Positions 59,469-64,000 of a stretch of 64,000 bases of DNA are shown here, piece after piece. A program made the position numbers and the translations under genes. Source of the DNA: Paenibacillus glycinis. Lineage in GTDB: Bacteria > Bacillota > Bacilli > Paenibacillales > Paenibacillaceae. How positions within the stretch are numbered: the first letter of the stretch is position 1; each line of letters opens with the position of its first letter. A model generated the notes under the pieces. The model ran no database searches. It saw only the letters and a list, made by a program, of their open reading frames with translations, and had not been told where the DNA came from. The stretch is taken from the NCBI RefSeq assembly GCF_009909185.1, contig NZ_JAAAMV010000003.1:434001-498000 (forward strand), written 5' to 3'.

Positions 59469-60137
59469 TCATAGCGCCGAGAAGAAGCCGCTTGGATGAT
59501 GAATGATGATTTGCTTCTTCGCGTACGTAATGAGCGCTTTCTCCCGCCATTTGTTCAGAATCTCGGTCACCGTCTGCCTGCTGCAGCCGATCACGTACGA
59601 GATCTCCTCGTGGCTCAATTGAAGCTGAACCTCGATCTGGCCATCCTGCTCCCGGCCCATCTGCATCAGGAACCAGGCGAGCCGCCAAGCGACCGGCCGG
59701 CTGATGAGCGTCTCGACCATGTTCTGCGTCTGCAGCAGCCTGCGCGCGGTGATGACGGCGAGCGCGTAGGAGAACGACGCGTTCTCGCGGACGAGCTCGA
59801 GATAGAGGCGCGCTTCCAGCGTCATGACCCGGCTCTCCGTCAAGCACTGGGCATAGCGCCTGCGGAGAAGTCCGGTAAGCAGCTCCGCGTTGCCGAACAT
59901 CTCGCCGGGATAACGCAGGAACAAGGTAATGCCTTGGCCTTCCTGGGAAGATTGCGAGATTTTGATAAGTCCCGATTCCACGTAATGCGCAGCCGAAGGC
60001 GGATCGTTTTCCTGAAAAATAAATTCATGCTTGCGGCAGGTCCGCTCAGTCCCGTACGCGCGGAACACGCCCAGGATGATGTCTTTGACGTGGTCCGTCT
60101 CTTCAAAATCCTTCCGTTCGTCCATGGCCGCGTTCAC
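59469..60137 (-). CDS. Crp/Fnr family transcriptional regulator
   Basis: The 222-residue protein has a cyclic-nucleotide-binding fold (KHEFIFQENDPPSAAHYVESGLIKISQSSQEGQGITLFLRYPGEMFGNAELL) and a C-terminal winged helix (VQLQLSHEEISYVIGCSRQTVTEILNKWREKALI). The pocket lacks the cAMP-binding RXS of true CRP, and there is no N-terminal 4-Cys cluster of FNR, so the ligand is something else. ATG at 60137 or 60125 is possible. It heads the operon with the SsuABC-like importer and a matching dyad stands upstream. Confidence 0.88.
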   Translation of the reverse strand: MNAAMDERKDFEETDHVKDIILGVFRAYGTERTCRKHEFIFQENDPPSAAHYVESGLIKISQSSQEGQGITLFLRYPGEMFGNAELLTGLLRRRYAQCLTESRVMTLEARLYLELVRENASFSYALAVITARRLLQTQNMVETLISRPVAWRLAWFLMQMGREQDGQIEVQLQLSHEEISYVIGCSRQTVTEILNKWREKALITYAKKQIIIHHPSGFFSAL

Positions 60138-60202
60138 CTCGCTCCGGTTTGTTTTTATCGTTCAGGCAAGCATTATTCCGACTATTCTTATGCGATATAA
60201 GG

Positions 60203-60246
60203 ATAATAACACATTTCGATGCGTAAAAAATGTCGGGTATCCGACA
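60203..60246 (-). promoter_or_regulatory. Crp-type operator and -10 of the Crp/ABC operon
   Basis: The perfect inverted repeat TGTCGGGTATCCGACA (60231-60246) is centred about 42 bases upstream of the start site predicted from TATTAT (60203-60208, minus strand). No good -35 is seen. This is the classical position for activation by a Crp/Fnr dimer. Confidence 0.6.
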
Positions 60247-60297
60247 AAACGATTGAAATTTTATGGGATTGCGGCACCCAGGAAGTCCAGGCATGCG

Positions 60298-60328
60298 AAA
60301 AAAGCCTGCCGCAAGAAGCTCGGCAAGC
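60298..60328 (-). terminator. Terminator after the coiled-coil gene
   Basis: GCCTGCCG / CGGCAAGC stem (one mismatch), minus strand then TTTTTT. The other parts of the 60138-60446 gap hold the Crp promoter and no gene. Confidence 0.65.
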
Positions 60329-60446
60329 CCGGTCGTGATTGTTTTCTCATTTCAATTTCCAGTCATGGCCAATCAATTCGATTCATTCCGATCCTATTCG
60401 TGCCATCGCGCGCCACTGCCATGCGGCGTACATTTCCGGAAGCCCG

Positions 60447-61391
60447 CTACAGCCGCTGCTCCTCGATCCAGGCGATTCGCTTGGACCGACTGCCCTTGAG
60501 CACGGAATCCGCGATCGCGAATTCCGACTGCAGCTTGCTCACGACCCCGCGTACCTCGCTCACGGCCCGAAGCGTCTGATTTTGCGCTTCCTGGATCCGC
60601 TTCTGCACGATCCAATCGGTGATCAACCCGTCGAACCAATAATCCCCGAACTTGAGCATGCCGCTGATGTCGATTCCGACGTCGACGGTCCGTTCCAGAT
60701 CGGCCAGCTCGTCGCGGAAATTCCGCATCAGATGGTTGGCGTTGTTCATGGACACCTTCGCCGCGTCCACGTGTTCATGCTTCATGTGCGTGCTGACGAT
60801 CCCGCCGCCGCCCCACAGGTCCCAATTGCCCCAACCCTCGGCCTTCTCCAGGCTGTGCGAAGCGTCCTCCAGCGAGGTCAGCACGCGTCGGCCGGCCGTC
60901 AGCGCCTCCTCGAGCTCCTTCGCCAGAATCGACTGATCGGCGATTTGCGCTTCCATCTCCGCCAGCTCGGCGCCGTAGGACGGAGAGTTGCGCAGGCTCG
61001 CTTCCTTCTCGGCCAGCAGCTGCTTGTATTCCAGCTCCGCATTCCGGCAGTCCGCGAGCTCGTCGCCCAGGCGGAAAATATCCGCCTGCAGCTGCTCCTG
61101 CTCCTGCTTCGCTTCCTGCAGCTTCAGCGCCGCGGCCAGCGCCTGCTGGCGTTCCAGCTCCAGCTGCTCCTCCTTGCTGCGAAGCAGCGTGCGGAACAAA
61201 TTCGCCAGCGACATGCGGGTCAGATTGTCCACGTCCGCCTGCTCCGCTTCCAACTGCAGCTCCAGCTCGAAGACGCGCTTCTCGTTCTCGCGGAGCCGGC
61301 CGCGCAGCTGCTCCTGCCGCCGCTGCGCTTTGTCCAGCCGATGCATGCGTTCCCTTGCTTCCGCCAAGCGGTCGAATCCCGAATCCGTCAT
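60447..61391 (-). CDS. Long coiled-coil protein of unknown function
   Basis: The 314-residue protein is coiled coil from about residue 5 to 190 (heptads rich in Leu, Glu, Gln and Ala such as LRGRLRENEKRVFELELQLE). After that comes a conserved-looking Gly/Trp segment (EGWGNWDLWGGGGIVSTHMKHEHVD), then more helix and FGDYWFDGLITDWIVQKRI. Similar proteins with the segment WDxxGGG...HxxHxD are known in bacilli without a function. ATG at 61391 follows AGGAAGGGAG. No membrane segment. Confidence 0.75.
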   Translation of the reverse strand: MTDSGFDRLAEARERMHRLDKAQRRQEQLRGRLRENEKRVFELELQLEAEQADVDNLTRMSLANLFRTLLRSKEEQLELERQQALAAALKLQEAKQEQEQLQADIFRLGDELADCRNAELEYKQLLAEKEASLRNSPSYGAELAEMEAQIADQSILAKELEEALTAGRRVLTSLEDASHSLEKAEGWGNWDLWGGGGIVSTHMKHEHVDAAKVSMNNANHLMRNFRDELADLERTVDVGIDISGMLKFGDYWFDGLITDWIVQKRIQEAQNQTLRAVSEVRGVVSKLQSEFAIADSVLKGSRSKRIAWIEEQRL

Positions 61392-61460
61392 CGTCGATTG
61401 CTCCCTTCCTCGTCACCACAGGTATATACGCGGGCAGTCGCGCCGGGATGCGGCGGCCGC

Positions 61461-61498
61461 AAAAAAAACCGTTCCCCGGTAGTCCCGGAAGAGCGGTT
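61461..61498 (-). terminator. Terminator after the nucleoside hydrolase gene
   Basis: AACCG / CGGTT outer stem and CCGG inner stem; minus strand exits into eight T. Confidence 0.65.
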
Positions 61499-61610
61499 CC
61501 GCACTTGCCGGACCGCGAACGGCGGTCCCCTCGCCTCCGTTTCCCTGACCGCGAATTCGCTGTTTCCTGTCAGCCTTCCAGTCTACCGGGTAGCGAATCC
61601 GACGTTTCCC

Positions 61611-62528
61611 TTAGCCTTCCAGCTTGCGGAACAAGTCCTTGAACACGCCGTCCCGCTCGACGTAATCCACGTACCGGATGAAATGGCGCGACTTGTCGAC
61701 GCTCCAGCGGCCGTCGTCCGACAGCACCGGGCTATGGACGAGCGAGCTCGGCAAATAATCGTCGTTGACGAGATAAGCGACCGTCGTCACGTCCCAGATC
61801 ACGCGGGAATAACCGAAATGGTCCGGGCTGCAATCCCGGAACGTCTCGTACAAATATTGGCCGACGGGGCCTTTCTCCTTCACGTACGCTTCGATCTCGG
61901 AAAGCGTCGTGCGCAGATGCGACGTGACGCCCATGCACGGAATCAGGACAAGCGGCACGCCGCTGTTCAGCACGATGCGGGCGGCGGGGACGTCCTGGTA
62001 CAGGTTGAACTCTCTCGTATCCGGCCAGTGCAAGGCATGCCCGCCCAGCCATACGACGACGATCCGCTCGATGATCCGCGGCTCCAGCAGGATCGCGGAC
62101 GCGACGTTCGTGATCGCTCCGATCGCGAGCACGTAGAGCGGGTCCTCCTCGGACGACGCCATCGCCCGCTCCACGAGATCGCGCGCGGCGGCGCTTTCGA
62201 CCGGCGTTTCCTCTTCCGGCAAGTAGCCCTCGGACCCGCGGAATATCGGAATGCCGGCCATTTCCGGCATGATGGAAGCGATGCGGAGCAGCTCGTTATA
62301 GCTCTTCTCCATGCCGTCCTTCGGGCCGGTCGACAGATCGTTGAAGAACGGCGCCGCGTAGAACGCCTCCACCGCGACGCTCTCCGGCGATTTCAGCGCG
62401 TAGATGACGGCGAACTGGTCGTCGATTTCGTTGAACGTGTCGGTGTCCAGCACCATGCGGACCTTGCGCCGCGGATGCGCGAGGCGCTGCAGCAGCTTTT
62501 GTTCGGGTATGACGGGGTAGTTGACCAT
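61611..62528 (-). CDS. Inosine-uridine preferring nucleoside hydrolase family protein
   Basis: The 305-residue protein has the family calcium-binding start MVLDTDTFNEIDDQFAVIYAL, where DTD...DD ligands bind Ca2+, and AIGAITNVASAIL and EFNLYQDVPAARIVLNSGVPLVLIPCMGVTSHL in the middle and end. It probably cleaves the N-glycosidic bond of a nucleoside to base and ribose, although non-nucleoside relatives exist. ATG at 62528 stands nine bases after AGAGG. An AraC gene is divergent. Confidence 0.88.
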   Translation of the reverse strand: MVNYPVIPEQKLLQRLAHPRRKVRMVLDTDTFNEIDDQFAVIYALKSPESVAVEAFYAAPFFNDLSTGPKDGMEKSYNELLRIASIMPEMAGIPIFRGSEGYLPEEETPVESAAARDLVERAMASSEEDPLYVLAIGAITNVASAILLEPRIIERIVVVWLGGHALHWPDTREFNLYQDVPAARIVLNSGVPLVLIPCMGVTSHLRTTLSEIEAYVKEKGPVGQYLYETFRDCSPDHFGYSRVIWDVTTVAYLVNDDYLPSSLVHSPVLSDDGRWSVDKSRHFIRYVDYVERDGVFKDLFRKLEG

Positions 62529-62731
62529 GAATTCCATCCTCTCTTCGGATCGAGAAATAAGCAAAGCCCGCGCTTGCCGGACAGCGCGCAATCTTTTATG
62601 ATTTGGTTATTCCTAGGCGGTCGAACCTCGATGTCATGCTCATTTTACAACGATCGCGCGAATGGTTAGTTCTACGATGTGGCTGATTGTTTTTACGATG
62701 TGGCTGGATGAAGGAAGAGAGGCGGGGTCAG

Positions 62732-63505
62732 ATGCGCGCGGAAATGGATTTTATGTTTCAGTCGGTGCGCCCGGCGGGCTCCTACATGCCGATGCATGCC
62801 CACACGTGCTGCGAGCTTGTCTATTACGGCACGGGCAGCGGAACGACGTGCATCCGGGAGGTCGCCGGCGCCTATAAGCCCGGCACTTACGCCATCATGG
62901 CCGCGGGAACCTTGCACGACGAGCGGCGGCTGGCGGAGACCAACGTCATCTGCGTCGGTTTCCGGCTGACGGGCGTCGAGACGGAACTCCTGGAAGGCGT
63001 CCACGAGGACGAAGCGGACAGGCCCATGGAGAAGCTGCTTCATGCGATGCTCAAGGAAATGCAGGAACAGCGGCCGTATTATCCCGAGAAATTGAATTAC
63101 CTGCTCGGCATGATTGTCATCGAGCACCGCCGAAGCGTTCAAGTAAGCGCGTACAAGGATACGGCCGACCATTTGGTCTACGCGCGGGCATTCATGGACG
63201 AGAATTACAATCAGAAGATTTCGGTGGAGGAGTTAGCGGAGATGGCGGGGTACAGCTATCATCATTTCAGGCATTTGTTCAAAACGAAATTCGGCCGCTC
63301 GCCGATCGCTTACCTGCTGAACAAACGCATTCAGCGGGCAACCCATCTGCTGCTGCACAGCACCCTGACCGTCGCGGCGATCGCGGAGGAGTGCGGCTTC
63401 TCGAGCGGCGCCCAGTTCAGCACCTTGTTCAAGCGCGAGCGGGGCGCATCGCCGAGCGGGTACCGGCAATCGCGGATCAATCGAACACCGGAGGTCCGGC
63501 CTTGA
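62732..63505 (+). CDS. AraC family transcriptional regulator
   Basis: The 257-residue regulator has a cupin sensor (YMPMHAHTCCELVYYGTGSG, YKPGTYAIMAAGTLHDERR) and the two helix-turn-helix motifs (ISVEELAEMAGYSYHHFRHLFKTKFGRSP, VAAIAEECGFSSGAQFSTLFKRERGASPSGY). ATG at 62732 has AGGCGGGG four bases before; ATG at 62744 is possible. It diverges from the nucleoside hydrolase gene and probably activates it. Its last 29 bases overlap the convergent DUF1904 gene. Confidence 0.87.
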   Translation: MRAEMDFMFQSVRPAGSYMPMHAHTCCELVYYGTGSGTTCIREVAGAYKPGTYAIMAAGTLHDERRLAETNVICVGFRLTGVETELLEGVHEDEADRPMEKLLHAMLKEMQEQRPYYPEKLNYLLGMIVIEHRRSVQVSAYKDTADHLVYARAFMDENYNQKISVEELAEMAGYSYHHFRHLFKTKFGRSPIAYLLNKRIQRATHLLLHSTLTVAAIAEECGFSSGAQFSTLFKRERGASPSGYRQSRINRTPEVRP

Positions 63506-63833
63506 CCATGAACGGCTGTCCGTTGGCGTAATAATGCGTCTCCCGGTAGACCTTGAAGGCGACCTCGACCTCCGGAATGCCCGTGGTCAGCAGATGGTTC
63601 GTGATCGCGTTAGCCACGTTGTCCTGCGTTTCCCGGCCGCGGTCGAACCAGGCGACCTCGACGAAAGGAAACGTCGGGACGATAGCGCCGTCGAGGATCG
63701 TCGTCGTCGTGAGGCAATCGAGGGTGAAATTATCTTTGCTGCACCGGCAAATTCGCGCCAGTTCGTCGACGAGCGCCCCGCTGATTTTCATGACTTCCGT
63801 GATGTTGACGCCTCGTATCGTAAGTTGGGGCAT
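63477..63833 (-). CDS. DUF1904 family protein
   Basis: The 118-residue protein has the tautomerase-like DUF1904 pattern: PQLTIRGVNITEVMKISGALVDELARI, TTTILDGAIVPTFPFVEVAWFDRGRE and ANAITNHLLTTGIPEVEVAFKVYRETHYYANGQPF. Members have a macrophage-migration-inhibitory-factor-like fold and no established activity. ATG at 63833 follows AAAAGGAG. It follows the truncated gene by 16 bases and is likely cotranscribed. Confidence 0.85.
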   Translation of the reverse strand: MPQLTIRGVNITEVMKISGALVDELARICRCSKDNFTLDCLTTTTILDGAIVPTFPFVEVAWFDRGRETQDNVANAITNHLLTTGIPEVEVAFKVYRETHYYANGQPFMVKAGPPVFD

Positions 63834-63849
63834 GGCGGAACACTCCTTT

Positions 63850-64000
63850 TTATTCGTAATCGTAGAACCGTTCTTCCTCGGCGGCATTTTGCAGGTCTTC
63901 CCCGGTCACGACGATGATCGCGTACCCGGGCGTAATCTCGGCGTGCTTGCGCGCGAGCTCGAGCAGAAACCGCGGCGAACCCTCCTGCTCTTCGTCGTAG
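63850..64000 (-). CDS. C-terminal end of a gene of unknown function
   Basis: The visible 49 residues (PRFLLELARKHAEITPGYAI, then IVVTGEDLQNAAEEERFYDYE) are in frame to a TAA stop at 63850-63852 and have the codon bias of the neighbours. The start lies beyond the right edge. The strongly acidic tail is the only feature. No family was recognised. Confidence 0.6.
   Translation of the reverse strand, partial: YDEEQEGSPRFLLELARKHAEITPGYAIIVVTGEDLQNAAEEERFYDYE

Overview
The window looks like a chromosomal piece of a high-GC, aerobic, endospore-forming Firmicute of the Paenibacillaceae (Paenibacillus/Cohnella type). The pointers are strong AGGAGG ribosome sites, GTG/TTG starts, sigma-A, sigma-B and sigma-G type promoters, a caa3 oxidase operon of Bacillus layout, a YhcN/YlaJ-type spore lipoprotein, an RsbV-RsbW-SigB module, and many AraC/LacI-regulated carbohydrate genes including a transporter without its own ATPase. 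No rRNA, tRNA, CRISPR array, insertion sequence, prophage or origin was seen. Most genes sit in translationally coupled minus-strand operons separated by clear hairpin terminators.

Layout. 1-210: 5' end of an HpaB-type monooxygenase; 383-994: TetR regulator. 1287-5614: YtrA-like operon (membrane protein, GntR regulator, two ABC ATPases, NatB-like permease) with an operator over its -10. 6571-10329: glcF-glcD glycolate oxidase genes divergent from a FadR-type regulator, followed by an 18-19 bp tandem repeat (10345-10510). 10653-16382: a sugar-catabolic cluster (D-lyxose isomerase, PfkB kinase, Gfo/Idh/MocA oxidoreductase, class I aldolase, DeoR repressor, DUF4432 epimerase) tied together by three related palindromes. 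16507-21906: ctaCDEFG plus a CtaM-like gene. 22256-25288: spore lipoprotein, then a MarR-DoxX-pirin redox set. 25378-31971: GH4 enzyme with AraC, SulP transporter without STAS domain, PhyH-HEAT fusion with divergent AraC.

32142-37369: six-gene operon of ECF sigma factor, anti-sigma factor and two ABC-2 exporter pairs. 37517-45633: LplABC-like importer with a GH35 enzyme, upstream LacI regulator, three LacI operators and a cre site over the -35. 45816-50798: general stress region (17M-like protein, rsbV-rsbW-sigB, CorA, RsbU-like response regulator phosphatase), with sigma-B promoters read in the sequence. 51034-55766: lipase, small proteins, secreted GH26 enzyme, VanY-type carboxypeptidase. 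55855-60137: Crp/Fnr regulator, SsuABC-like importer and MBL hydrolase in one operon with a perfect dyad near -42. 60447-64000: coiled-coil protein, nucleoside hydrolase with divergent AraC, DUF1904 protein and a truncated gene.

The parts least explained by known systems are the transporter-less sugar cluster, the sigma/anti-sigma/double-ABC operon, the Crp-controlled importer with its MBL enzyme, the PhyH-HEAT fusion, and a DoxX gene with no standard start codon.
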